DNA from: Coprococcus_A sp051877705
GTDB taxonomy: Bacteria; Bacillota; Clostridia; Lachnospirales; Lachnospiraceae
Length of the DNA: 64,000 nucleotides
Direction of reading: 5' to 3'
Assembly (NCBI GenBank): GCA_051877705.1
Contig: JBJEJD010000039.1
Span: 12,891-76,890, forward strand
In this document: positions 1 to 7,503 of the stretch, in pieces
Position numbering within the stretch: position 1 is the first letter of the stretch
How the letters are laid out: the number at the start of each line of letters is the position of its first letter
The notes under the pieces: generated by a model
Seen by the model: only the letters and a program-made list of their open reading frames with translations
Told to the model about the DNA's origin: nothing
The model's database searches: none
Translations under genes and position numbers: made by a program

Positions 1-514
1 TCTCATCCTGGAATGTAGTCGTACCTTCCATCGGGTTGTTCTGGCGAATAACATACGGTACACCAGCTGCCAGCTTCGCTTCTACTTCTTCCCTGCTCAG
101 ATGGAGACAATGCTTGTCATAATGGAATATCTCCTTGCCATTCACCATCGTATGCAGTCCTGCCAGCCGTTCCTCATCGCAGAAGCAATAATAAGCCTCT
201 CCTTTATCGATCAGCTTCTTTGCATATTCAAGATATATGCCCTGAGCCTGACGCTCACTCTGAACATATGGTCCTACCCCTCCGTCCTTATCAGGACCTT
301 CATCATGCATCAGACCTGTACCAGCCAGTGTACGGTAGATAATATCAACGGCGCCTTCAACCTCTCGTTCCTGGTCTGTATCTTCTATTCTTAAAATAAA
401 CTGTCCATCTTCATGTTTTGCAATCAGATAAGCATACAAAGCTGTCCGCAGATTACCAACATGCATTCTGCCCGTCGGACTCGGAGCAAATCTTGTCCTA
501 ACTGTCTTACTCAT
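1..514 (-). CDS. gltX: Glutamate--tRNA ligase, N-terminal part (runs off the window edge)
   Basis: Charges tRNA-Glu (or, in organisms lacking glutaminyl-tRNA synthetase, also tRNA-Gln) with glutamate in the cytoplasm. The translated start reads MSKTVRTRFAPSPTGRMHVG, with the class I synthetase 'HIGH' box present as HVGN, followed by NLRTALYAYLIAK and the FILRIEDTDQER block of the Glu/Gln synthetase family. About 171 codons lie in the window; the rest, including the KMSKS loop, lies beyond base 1. The start ATG at 512-514 is preceded by an AGGAG Shine-Dalgarno and a matching promoter. Its product also supplies glutamyl-tRNA, the substrate of HemA encoded at about 40 kb. Confidence 0.93.
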   Translation of the reverse strand, partial: MSKTVRTRFAPSPTGRMHVGNLRTALYAYLIAKHEDGQFILRIEDTDQEREVEGAVDIIYRTLAGTGLMHDEGPDKDGGVGPYVQSERQAQGIYLEYAKKLIDKGEAYYCFCDEERLAGLHTMVNGKEIFHYDKHCLHLSREEVEAKLAAGVPYVIRQNNPMEGTTTFQDE

Positions 515-555
515 CACACAATTCTCCTCTTTCTACTACTTATTATCTTCCAGCA

Positions 556-641
556 GTTCAGCCTATAACGCAGCAACGGCAGGATTGTGCTGAACCGCTC
601 ACATTCCCATCTATTTTACCCCATTGTAAGGATGCAATCAA
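556..641 (-). promoter_or_regulatory. Promoter and leader hairpin of gltX
   Basis: On the minus strand a TTGATT -35 box (636-641) and a TAAAAT -10 box (613-618) are 17 bases apart. Between it and gltX lies a 7-bp inverted repeat, GTTCAGC (556-562) against GCTGAAC (589-595), which could form a stem in the leader. There is no T-run after it, so it does not look like a terminator. Confidence 0.6.
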
Positions 642-648
642 GGGTAAC

Positions 649-1146
649 TTAATTTAATTGAAAAGCTTTTTTAACAGCCGGCAGTACAAGTCCTGACACC
701 AGACCGATCAGCAGGCCTGTAACAATTCCGGCAATCATCAGAACCGGCACATAGAACAGAAGATTCATATTCTCCACCACAAAAACGGCTACAATAATCT
801 GACCGATATTGTGGCTGACACCTCCTGCCACACTGACCCCCAACACTGACAATCCTTTGATTTTTCGACAAATAGTCATAACCGCAAAGCTTAAAATACC
901 GCCTGCAATACTGTACATCAATGCCGCCAGATTCCCAAAAGTGAAAGCAATCAGAATAATTCTGACCATGGAAATCATAAATGCCTGTTTCGCTCCCAGC
1001 AGATACAGAGCTACCACAACCACCAGGTTAGCCAATCCCAGCTTAATTCCCGGTATGCCAAAATTGAACGGTATCAGCACTTCTATATAACTAAATATCA
1101 TTGCCAGCGCCACCAAAAGCGCCGATATAGTCAATTTCTTCGTCAT
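649..1146 (-). CDS. Gx transporter family membrane protein (Hpre_diP_synt_I / EetB-like)
   Basis: A 165-residue, very hydrophobic protein with four to five predicted membrane segments and the Gly-rich pattern of the Gx transporter family, often misnamed heptaprenyl diphosphate synthase component I (for example FNFGIPGIKLGLANLVVVVA and GGVSHNIGQ). The start at 1146 is preferred over the in-frame ATG at 1158 because GGAGG sits five bases before it. It follows a NusG-domain-II gene on the same strand with about 50 bases between. From memory, the same two families form EetA/EetB of the Listeria flavin-based extracellular electron transfer locus. Its substrate is unknown; a role linked to quinone or flavin export is inference only. 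Confidence 0.8.
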   Translation of the reverse strand: MTKKLTISALLVALAMIFSYIEVLIPFNFGIPGIKLGLANLVVVVALYLLGAKQAFMISMVRIILIAFTFGNLAALMYSIAGGILSFAVMTICRKIKGLSVLGVSVAGGVSHNIGQIIVAVFVVENMNLLFYVPVLMIAGIVTGLLIGLVSGLVLPAVKKAFQLN

Positions 1147-1197
1147 CTTCTCCTCCATCTCCAGGTGACCGTTCTGAATTACCGGTCAAAATCATCT

Positions 1198-1566
1198 TTA
1201 CTGTGTCATTATATCTACATCCATATCTTCCCCACCGCTGATTTCAACCACCAGTTCATGAGGCAGGCAGATGATTGTTTCATGGCTATAATGAATTTTC
1301 GCATGTTTCACACAATATTGGTCCGGGCAATCCGCCTCTTCCATGTGGACATATCCATCCTCGATCACAATCCTGTTATACCCCATCTCATCCTCAACTT
1401 CAATAATCTGTGGAGTATTTAAAGAATAGGTACCATAGGTTTTTCCGCTCACCGTCACTGTCACCAGCGCACCAGACTGCCGCTGAAGCATCTGTACAAT
1501 AATAAGTCCTGCTACAGCCACACATAGCAATACACCAATCAAAATCAAATCCTTTTTCTTTAACAT
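1198..1566 (-). CDS. NusG domain II-containing protein (EetA-like), membrane anchored
   Basis: 122 residues with one N-terminal membrane anchor (about residues 7-27) and an extracytoplasmic domain with the NusG domain II signature: CPDQYCVKHAKI followed by ETIICLPHELVVEI. This is not the transcription factor NusG, only a small beta domain shared with it. The start has an AGGAGA site six bases upstream. The conserved Cys residues could bind a cofactor or form a disulphide; I cannot tell which. It is transcribed just ahead of the Gx transporter gene, a pairing common in Firmicutes, so the two probably act together in the membrane. Confidence 0.82.
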   Translation of the reverse strand: MLKKKDLILIGVLLCVAVAGLIIVQMLQRQSGALVTVTVSGKTYGTYSLNTPQIIEVEDEMGYNRIVIEDGYVHMEEADCPDQYCVKHAKIHYSHETIICLPHELVVEISGGEDMDVDIMTQ

Positions 1567-1686
1567 ACAGTATCTCCTGTTATCTCATTCCAGTTCATTA
1601 TAGGCCATATATCACCTAATGTCAAAGACAAGACAACAATCTAATTGAGAAAAATTACAAATGGATACATATCTTTCTCACATAAC

Positions 1687-1720
1687 AAAAAAGCTGATTT
1701 TCCTTCTTCTGAAAACCAGC
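1687..1720 (-). terminator. Intrinsic terminator after tRNA-Leu
   Basis: Minus-strand hairpin with a 10-bp stem (one G-T pair) at 1693-1720, followed by six T (A on the plus strand, 1687-1692). It ends the tRNA-Leu transcript. Confidence 0.85.
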
Positions 1721-1725
1721 CTTCG

Positions 1726-1810
1726 TGCAGTTGACGGGACTTGAACCCGTACCCAGTTAACCCAGACTAGATCCTTAGTCTAGCGCGTATGCCAATTCCG
1801 CCACAACTGC
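1726..1810 (-). tRNA. tRNA-Leu, anticodon AAG
   Basis: An 85-nt class II tRNA. The acceptor stem GCAGTTG pairs with CAACTGC, discriminator A, CCA not encoded. The anticodon stem CTAGA/TCTAG encloses the loop CTAAGGA, so positions 34-36 read AAG, matching Leu codon CUU. The variable arm (TCTGGGTTAACTGGGTA) and T arm are well formed. An A at position 34 is uncommon in bacteria outside tRNA-Arg(ACG). Confidence 0.93.
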
Positions 1811-1846
1811 ATTTATTTAGTTGATGTGATTCATCTCACGTGTTAT

Positions 1847-1875
1847 ATATTAACACTTTCCAGGCATTCTGTCAA
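1847..1875 (-). promoter_or_regulatory. Promoter of tRNA-Leu
   Basis: Minus-strand TTGACA (1870-1875) and TAATAT (1847-1852) with a 17-base spacer, ending about 37 bases before the tRNA 5' end. Confidence 0.75.
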
Positions 1876-1996
1876 CAAAAAATTTTAAGATTTTCATATT
1901 TTTTGAAATGCATATGCTTTTAACAAAACATCTCCATGCACCATTTCTGCTCCCGTATCATATTATACTAATGAAAATCAAAAAAAGGAGTTAACA

Positions 1997-2377
1997 ATGA
2001 ATAACTCTCAATCCAATTGTCCTAACTGCAAGAAGCAGAAACATGTTCACGAAATCACTGGAAGCACCGCCTTCCAGAACGAATGTGGTGACTGCCATAA
2101 CCATAGATTCTGTACCGTATCCGATGAGGCCGTCTATATGGATGATAAATCGGATAAATACGATAAACACGACCATTATCATGATATAAGATTTCGCACC
2201 GATTTTACCGATAAACATTTCCATGAATTCTGCGGAAGAACCGGCGGTGCCATTGATGTCGGAAACGGCAAGCATGTGCACTATATCAAATCCTTTACAA
2301 CAAAAGAAGATGGACACAAGCATGAATTCCAGGCCGCTACTCTGATCGACAGTCCTACCGATTTCAAGTGCAGCTAA
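1997..2377 (+). CDS. YmaF family protein, His- and Cys-rich
   Basis: 126 residues matching the YmaF family: an N-terminal CPNCKKQKHVHEITGST block, NECGDCHNHRF, and later HVHYIKSFTTKEDGHKHEF. The density of His (HDHYHD, DKHFHEF, DGHKHEF) and of Cys pairs suggests metal binding, but the family has no firm function. AAGGAG lies six bases before the ATG. A long reading frame on the opposite strand (1991-2386) covers the same bases; the plus strand is chosen for its ribosome site and family match. It is a single-gene unit facing a small unknown gene, with a shared hairpin between them. Confidence 0.8.
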   Translation: MNNSQSNCPNCKKQKHVHEITGSTAFQNECGDCHNHRFCTVSDEAVYMDDKSDKYDKHDHYHDIRFRTDFTDKHFHEFCGRTGGAIDVGNGKHVHYIKSFTTKEDGHKHEFQAATLIDSPTDFKCS

Positions 2378-2386
2378 TATGATCAA

Positions 2387-2411
2387 AGCCTCCGGGATAT
2401 TCCCGGGGGCC
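2387..2411. terminator. GC-rich hairpin between converging genes
   Basis: CCTCCGGGA pairs with TCCCGGGGG around a three-base loop. It lies between the stops of the YmaF gene and the converging small gene. The T-run after it is broken (CCCTCTATTCT), so it is a plausible rather than strong terminator. Confidence 0.55.
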
Positions 2412-2413
2412 CT

Positions 2414-2689
2414 CTATTCTATCTCTCCTTTAATGATATAGGTTTTCTTTTTCTCCCGAATAGTCTCCTCAAATGGTTCCTCATCAGATATTGTCATCAG
2501 AATATCGTCAATGAGCATATCTCCTCCCTCATCTACATCAAAAGGAATATCCAGCTCATATAAATAATCGGATATCTCATTCATCTGATCATGATAAGCA
2601 CTTGAGCTTATATCAGCAAGTTCAAATATCCGGCTGCTCTCTTCCTTCTTTTTTCCGTTAGACAGGATTACTATACTTAATTTATACAT
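2414..2689 (-). CDS. Small protein of unknown function
   Basis: I do not recognise this 91-residue protein. It is acidic in its second half and probably cytoplasmic, with no membrane segment: it starts MYKLSIVILSNGKKKEESSR and ends with a Lys-rich strand (KKKTYIIKGEIE). The reading frame is open further upstream, but the start at 2689 is chosen because GGAGGGG lies just before it, whereas the upstream extension is AT-rich leader sequence. It stands alone, transcribed away from the hydroxyacyl-CoA dehydrogenase gene. Confidence 0.6.
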   Translation of the reverse strand: MYKLSIVILSNGKKKEESSRIFELADISSSAYHDQMNEISDYLYELDIPFDVDEGGDMLIDDILMTISDEEPFEETIREKKKTYIIKGEIE

Positions 2690-2878
2690 ATTTCCCCTCC
2701 GAATATAATTTTTATTAATCAAATACATTGTTTTACAATAATTATTATAACTTACTTTTATTCTGTAAACAATCTGCATTATAATTTTTCTTTTCTTGTA
2801 TACAATTCCGTCTGTACATGAAAACTACATGATATTAGTCAATTTTTTCACAATCTTTACAATTTTTATGAATCTTTA

Positions 2879-2908
2879 TTTGACAACTTTGTCAAAATTG
2901 TCTATAAT
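2879..2908 (+). promoter_or_regulatory. Consensus promoter with an overlapping palindrome (3-hydroxyacyl-CoA dehydrogenase gene)
   Basis: TTGACA (2880-2885), 17 bases, TATAAT (2903-2908): a perfect sigma-A consensus. A perfect 8-bp inverted repeat TTTGACAA-CT-TTGTCAAA (2879-2896) covers the -35 box and could be an operator for a repressor. Confidence 0.85.
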
Positions 2909-2952
2909 AGAAATCAGCAAACATATATTTATTATGTGAAGGGAGTATTATC

Positions 2953-3924
2953 ATGACACTTGATGAAATTAAAAAAGTAGTAATTGCCGGTGCAGGTACA
3001 ATGGGTGCATCCATGGCTCAGATTTTTGCTGAAAAGGGCTATACAGTTATTATTAGAGGTCATTCAGAAAAAGGTCTTGACAGAGCCAGACATCTTATTG
3101 AAGTTAACCAGGCCAGCCTTGTAGAAGCCGGTGATATCTCTGCAGAGGAATCTGCAGCACTCCAGTCCAGATTAAGCTTCACGCGTGAATCAGATTGTCT
3201 GAAAGACTGTGATATCGTTATCGAATCCATCGTTGAAGACCTCAAGGTTAAACAGGACTTTTTCGAAATGGTTTCCAAGATTGTAAAACCTGACTGTATC
3301 CTTGCTACCAACACATCCGGCCTTTCTATTACCAAGATTGGAGCTAATGTAGTCGGCAAAGAAAGATTCTGTGGTATGCACTGGTTCAATCCTCCTCACA
3401 TCGTTCCTCTGATCGAGGTTATTAACGGTGATGAGACTGATCAGGCTGTTGCAGATGTTGTTTATCAGCTCTCCTTAAAGATCGGCAAGAAACCAATCTA
3501 TGTTAAGAAAGATGCTCTTGGCTTCATCGCTAACCGTATCCAGCAGGCTATCCTCCGTGAAGCTGTTTACATTGTTGAGCAGGGTATCGGCGACTATTCC
3601 GACGTAGATGGTGCTATGAAATATGGTCTTGGTTTCCGTTATGCATGCCTTGGACCATGTGAAGTTGTCGATCAGGGTGGTCTTGATGTTCATCATCACA
3701 TCGCTACATATCTTTGGGAAGATCTTTCAGATGCCAAACAGCCATCCGGTCAGTTTGAGGAAATCTATCAGGCCGGCAACTATGGTGTTAAGACAGGCAA
3801 GGGCTTCTACGATTACAGCGGTGACAAAGCTGATAAGGCAGTTCAGGCCCGTGATGCTATGTACCTTGCAATGGCTAAATGCAATCCAACAGGTGTTGGT
3901 GAGAAATACGGCTACGAGAACTAA
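2953..3924 (+). CDS. 3-hydroxyacyl-CoA dehydrogenase family protein
   Basis: NAD-dependent oxidation/reduction of 3-hydroxyacyl-CoA in the cytoplasm is the family reaction. The 323-residue protein has an N-terminal Rossmann domain with VIAGAGTMGASMAQIF (GxGxxG at about 13-18), the NTSGL motif near 120, and the catalytic His143 and Glu155 within GMHWFNPPHIVPLIEV; the C-terminal 3HCDH domain ends GVKTGKGFYDYSG. It is about 40 residues longer than butyrate-pathway Hbd (about 282), and HWFNPPH differs from the HFFNPAP usual in Hbd, so a different acyl-CoA or hydroxy-acid substrate is possible. No crotonase, thiolase or acyl-CoA dehydrogenase gene is nearby. The codons are strongly biased to T-ending forms and the promoter is perfect, suggesting high expression. 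AAGGGAG precedes the ATG. Confidence 0.85.
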   Translation: MTLDEIKKVVIAGAGTMGASMAQIFAEKGYTVIIRGHSEKGLDRARHLIEVNQASLVEAGDISAEESAALQSRLSFTRESDCLKDCDIVIESIVEDLKVKQDFFEMVSKIVKPDCILATNTSGLSITKIGANVVGKERFCGMHWFNPPHIVPLIEVINGDETDQAVADVVYQLSLKIGKKPIYVKKDALGFIANRIQQAILREAVYIVEQGIGDYSDVDGAMKYGLGFRYACLGPCEVVDQGGLDVHHHIATYLWEDLSDAKQPSGQFEEIYQAGNYGVKTGKGFYDYSGDKADKAVQARDAMYLAMAKCNPTGVGEKYGYEN

Positions 3925-3960
3925 ACATATCAATCGCTGCTATCAGTGAATTGAATTTTT

Positions 3961-3993
3961 CAGGGAAGAATACATCTATTCTTCCCTGTTTTT
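3961..3993 (+). terminator. Terminator of the 3-hydroxyacyl-CoA dehydrogenase gene
   Basis: A 12-bp perfect stem CAGGGAAGAATA / TATTCTTCCCTG with a 4-base loop, followed by a T-rich tail (TTTTTG). Confidence 0.92.
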
Positions 3994-4069
3994 GTTATAA
4001 ATATTAATCTATGACAATAAAAAACTGCAGAACATTTCTATTCCGCAGTTTTTTCATATTCTTATTCTA

Positions 4070-4426
4070 TTAAGCTAACTGAGATTTAGCTGTCTCACAT
4101 AATGCTGTAAAAGCTGCTGCATCACTGATAGCCATCTCAGAAAGCATCTTTCTGTTAACTTCAACACCTGCAAGCTTCAGACCATGCATCAATTTGCTGT
4201 AAGATAAACCATTCATTCTTGCAGCTGCATTGATTCTTGCAATCCATAACTGTCTGAACTGACGCTTTCTCTGCTTTCTGCCTGCATAAGAACTTGTTAA
4301 AGCTCTCATTACGGACTGTTTTGCTACTCTATACTGTTTAGATCTGGCACCTCTGTAACCCTTAGCCAGTTTTAAAACTCTGTTATGTTTCTTTTTAGCG
4401 TTTAAGCCGCCTTTGATTCTTGCCAT
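4070..4426 (-). CDS. rplT: 50S ribosomal protein L20
   Basis: 118 residues, the usual length, very basic, starting MARIKGGLNAKKKHNRVLKL, with the family blocks KGYRGARSKQYRVAKQSV and RKRQFRQLWIARINAAAR. L20 binds 23S rRNA early in assembly of the large subunit. In Firmicutes L20 also represses its own operon by binding the leader mRNA upstream of infC; a fitting leader is present here. It is the last gene of infC-rpmI-rplT, 24 bases after rpmI. GGAGG precedes the start. Confidence 0.98.
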   Translation of the reverse strand: MARIKGGLNAKKKHNRVLKLAKGYRGARSKQYRVAKQSVMRALTSSYAGRKQRKRQFRQLWIARINAAARMNGLSYSKLMHGLKLAGVEVNRKMLSEMAISDAAAFTALCETAKSQLA

Positions 4427-4450
4427 TTTGTCGTTCCTCCGTTTCCTTTA

Positions 4451-4648
4451 TTACAGGTAAGGTAAAATCTTCTTCATTACCTTTGCGTTAGTTGCATCTG
4501 TCATTGTTGCATGTCTGAGATTTCTCTTTCTCTTAGCAGACTTCTTTGTTAAGATATGGCTCTTATAAGCTTTCATTCTCTTTAACTGACCAGTACCTGT
4601 TTTTTTGAAACGCTTTGCAGCTGCTCTACTTGTTTTTACCTTTGGCAT
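4451..4648 (-). CDS. rpmI: 50S ribosomal protein L35
   Basis: 65 residues, standard length, highly basic: MPKVKTSRAAAKRFKKTGTG at the N-terminus and SAKRKRNLRHATMTD further on are diagnostic. A structural protein of the large ribosomal subunit. It sits between infC and rplT in the universally conserved order, 29 bases after infC, with AAGGAGG before its start. Confidence 0.98.
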   Translation of the reverse strand: MPKVKTSRAAAKRFKKTGTGQLKRMKAYKSHILTKKSAKRKRNLRHATMTDATNAKVMKKILPYL

Positions 4649-4677
4649 TTTAATGTCCTCCTTAATATGAAAATGGT

Positions 4678-5187
4678 CTAATTACGTTTTTCAACTAAAA
4701 ACATAACCATGCTCTTACCTTCCAGCTTGGCAGGTTTGTCAATTACCGCAACATCAGATAACTGCTGAGCAAAGTCTTCAAGAATCGTCTTGCCGACTGC
4801 GGTATGAGCCAGCTCACGTCCTCTGAAGCGGACAGCGACCTTTACCTTGTTGCCGCCGGATACAAACTTTCTTGCCTGATTCACCTTTGTATTCAGGTCA
4901 TTCGTATCAATGTTCGGTGACAGGCGGATCTCTTTGACTTCGATAACCTTCTGTTTCTTCCTTGCTTCCTTTTCCTTACGCGCCTGTTCATATCTGTACT
5001 TACCATAGTCGATAATTTTACATACAGGCGGTTTGGCCGTAGGAGCAATCTTCACCAAATCCAGATTAGCCTCTCTGGCTAACTTCATTGCATCCCTGGC
5101 TGACATGATACCTAACTGTTCGCCGTCTTCCCCAATCAGGCGGATCTCCCGGTCCCTGATCTGCTCATTAATCATTAATTCGCTAAT
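4678..5187 (-). CDS. infC: Translation initiation factor IF-3, probable AUU start
   Basis: IF-3 binds the 30S subunit, keeps 50S away and checks the start codon. The 169-residue form starting at ISELMINEQIRDREIRLI has both domains: N-terminal with GIMSARDAMKLA and the linker KKQKVIEVKEIRLSPNID, then the C-terminal KVKVAVRFRGRELAH. An in-frame ATG lies at 5202, but it overlaps the GGAGGTG Shine-Dalgarno itself. The AUU at 5185-5187 is placed six bases after that site, exactly where the autoregulated AUU start of infC lies in other bacteria, so I prefer it. An alternative internal ATG follows four codons later. It is the first gene of infC-rpmI-rplT. Confidence 0.93.
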   Translation of the reverse strand: MSELMINEQIRDREIRLIGEDGEQLGIMSARDAMKLAREANLDLVKIAPTAKPPVCKIIDYGKYRYEQARKEKEARKKQKVIEVKEIRLSPNIDTNDLNTKVNQARKFVSGGNKVKVAVRFRGRELAHTAVGKTILEDFAQQLSDVAVIDKPAKLEGKSMVMFLVEKRN

Positions 5188-5202
5188 AACTGACACCTCC
5201 AT

Positions 5203-5408
5203 GTCTTATGACTTTATTCATAACATTGAACACTGAAAAAAATGGTGAGCAGAAGCCTACTCACCATTTAAGACACTTATTGTGTAAAAAACTTAAATAT
5301 GAACCCAAGTCATCTGAAATGCTAAGGTGAGAGTGAGTACTCTGCTTTCTTGTAACAGTGTTGTGTCTGATGCACAACCTGTATTATGATAACACCTTCC
5401 GAACTATT
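5203..5408 (-). promoter_or_regulatory. L20-type leader of infC-rpmI-rplT with terminator/antiterminator
   Basis: Minus-strand leader between the promoter and infC. A terminator-like hairpin AAATGGTGAG / CTCACCATTT followed by TTTTTTT (about 5236-5270) sits just before infC. Upstream, TACTCAC (within 5330-5342) is complementary to GTGAGTA in the terminator's 5' arm and so can form the competing antiterminator. This is the architecture of the Firmicutes L20 leader, where L20 binding favours termination. The match to the Rfam model itself was not tested. Confidence 0.75.
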
Positions 5409-5414
5409 TGTCAA
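5386..5414 (-). promoter_or_regulatory. Promoter of infC-rpmI-rplT
   Basis: TTGACA (5409-5414) and TATCAT (5386-5391) on the minus strand, spacer 17 bases. It lies about 200 bases before infC, leaving room for the regulatory leader. Confidence 0.75.
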
Positions 5415-5436
5415 CACAAAATTTGATTTCTAGTCT

Positions 5437-7392
5437 TTATTTTTCTGTTACTTCCTGACGGATTTCTTTTGTGCGGATTTCTTTGCAAATAGCATCGATA
5501 AATTCGCCAAGCGGCTTCACGCCTTCATCACCGGCGAAACGACTTCTGACAGATACAGTATGATCTGCCTCTTCCTGCTGTCCTACAACAAGCATATACG
5601 GCAGCTTATCCATTCTCGCTTCACGAATCTTAAAGCCGATCTTCTCTGCTCTCTCGTCTACCTCTGCATCGATACCATTCGCTCTCAGTTCCCTCAGCAC
5701 TTCATTGGCATATGCTGAATATTTCTCAGAAATAGGCAGCACACGTACCTGTTCCGGACACAGCCATGTCGGGAATTTACCGGCATATTTCTCAATGAGC
5801 CATGCCAGTGTTCTCTCATAGCAGCCGATGGATGTTCTATGGATGATGTAAGGACGGACCTTCGCGCCATTCTGATCAATGAAATACATATCGAACTGTT
5901 CAGCCAGAAGGGCATCCCACTGAATTGTAATCATTGTATCTTCCTTACCATAAACATTCTTGGCATTGATGTCCACCTTTGGTCCATAGAAGGCAGCCTC
6001 ACCCACATCCTCAACAAAAGGAATATTCAGTTCTGTCAGGACATCACGGATATGCTGTTCAGTCTCGTTCCAGACCTCCGGTTCACCAATATATTTCTCA
6101 CTGTTATCAGGATCCCATTTGGACAGATGATAAGTTACATCATCATTGAGTCCCAGTGTTGTAAGACAATATTTAGCCAGCGCCAGGCATCCCTTGAACT
6201 CTTCTACCATCTGGTCAGGACGCACGATCAGATGACCCTCTGAAATGGTAAACTGTCGAACACGGGTCAGACCATGCATCTCACCGGAATCCTCATTACG
6301 GAATAATGTGGATGTCTCGCCATAACGCAAAGGCAGATCACGATAGCTATGCTGTGTGGCCTTATAAACGTAATACTGGAAAGGACATGTCATCGGGCGC
6401 AGAGCAAAAACCTCTTTATCCTTCTCCTCATCTCCAAGGACAAACATACCCTCCTTATAATGATCCCAATGACCAGAAATCTTATACAAATCACTTTTAG
6501 CCATCAGAGGGGTCTTCGTACGAACATAACCCCATTCTTTATCCTCCAGATCCTCAATCCATCGCTGAAGCTTCTGAACAATTTTAACGCCTTTCGGCAT
6601 CAGCAGAGGCAGTCCCTGACCGACAACATCCACAGTAGTAAACAATTCCATCTCACGACCAAGCTTATTATGATCGCGACGTTTTGCGTCCTCCATCCGC
6701 TCCAGATGAGCAGCCAGATCATCCTTCTTGGTATAGGCAGTACCATAGATTCTCTGGAGACGGGCTTTATTAGAATCTCCTCTCCAGTACGCCATAGAAG
6801 AAGATGTCAGTTTGAAGGCTTTGATATTCTTCATATTCATCAAATGAGGTCCCGCACACAGGTCGATATATTCTCCCTGCTGATAAAAGGAAATAACTGC
6901 ATCCTCAGGCAAATCCTGAATAAGCTCTACCTTATAAGTCTCCGCTCTCTTCTCCATCAGAGCAATAGCCTCTTCTCTTGGCAGTTCAAAACGTACAATC
7001 TCCGGATTCTCCTTGATAATCTTCTTCATTTCCTTTTCAATATTATCCAGATCGTCTCTTGACAACGGATCAATATCAAAATCATAATAGAAACCATCCT
7101 CAATGGACGGACCAATCGCACATTTTGCATTCGGATACAGACGCTTAATGGCCTGAGCCAGAACATGAGATGTGGTATGTCTGAAAGCACCACGACCCTC
7201 AGGATCATTAAATGTCAGAATATTCAATTCACAGTCCTTATCGATAACTGTTCTTAAATCTTCAACCTTTCCGTCAATTTCACAGGCACAGGCATTTCTT
7301 GCTAAACCTTCCGAAATATCCTTTGCGATATCAATGGCTCTCATGGAAGATTCATAAATCTTTTCTGAGCCGTCTTTCAGTGTAATTTTCAT
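5437..7392 (-). CDS. thrS: Threonine--tRNA ligase
   Basis: Class II synthetase that charges tRNA-Thr. The 651-residue protein has the TGS domain (MKITLKDGSEKIYESSMRAI), the editing domain with HTTSHVLAQAIKRLYP and the zinc/editing motif CAGPHL, the catalytic core with RPMTCPFQYYVYK and PLRYGETSTLFRNE, and a C-terminal anticodon-binding domain (VRVLPISEKYSAYA). The frame is open for 57 more codons upstream, but those bases are T-box leader. The ATG at 7392 has GGAGG eight bases upstream and gives the standard length. Expression is controlled by the T-box just upstream. Confidence 0.97.
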   Translation of the reverse strand: MKITLKDGSEKIYESSMRAIDIAKDISEGLARNACACEIDGKVEDLRTVIDKDCELNILTFNDPEGRGAFRHTTSHVLAQAIKRLYPNAKCAIGPSIEDGFYYDFDIDPLSRDDLDNIEKEMKKIIKENPEIVRFELPREEAIALMEKRAETYKVELIQDLPEDAVISFYQQGEYIDLCAGPHLMNMKNIKAFKLTSSSMAYWRGDSNKARLQRIYGTAYTKKDDLAAHLERMEDAKRRDHNKLGREMELFTTVDVVGQGLPLLMPKGVKIVQKLQRWIEDLEDKEWGYVRTKTPLMAKSDLYKISGHWDHYKEGMFVLGDEEKDKEVFALRPMTCPFQYYVYKATQHSYRDLPLRYGETSTLFRNEDSGEMHGLTRVRQFTISEGHLIVRPDQMVEEFKGCLALAKYCLTTLGLNDDVTYHLSKWDPDNSEKYIGEPEVWNETEQHIRDVLTELNIPFVEDVGEAAFYGPKVDINAKNVYGKEDTMITIQWDALLAEQFDMYFIDQNGAKVRPYIIHRTSIGCYERTLAWLIEKYAGKFPTWLCPEQVRVLPISEKYSAYANEVLRELRANGIDAEVDERAEKIGFKIREARMDKLPYMLVVGQQEEADHTVSVRSRFAGDEGVKPLGEFIDAICKEIRTKEIRQEVTEK

Positions 7393-7503
7393 GTCATTAC
7401 CTCCTTCATATGTCAAACAACCGGTTCGGATACAGATTAGTATCCATTGCAATCTGCCGGAGGCTTTTTTATGACACCGGCAACAAATCTGTTCCGGTGT
7501 AAC

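Noticed and set aside
556..595. Terminator upstream of gltX
   Set aside because: The inverted repeat has a long loop and no T-run on either strand.
1991..2386. 131-residue frame opposite the YmaF gene
   Set aside because: The plus-strand frame has a Shine-Dalgarno site and matches the YmaF family; the minus frame has neither.
6349..7062. 237-residue frame opposite thrS
   Set aside because: Antisense shadow of thrS with a composition typical of reversed coding sequence.
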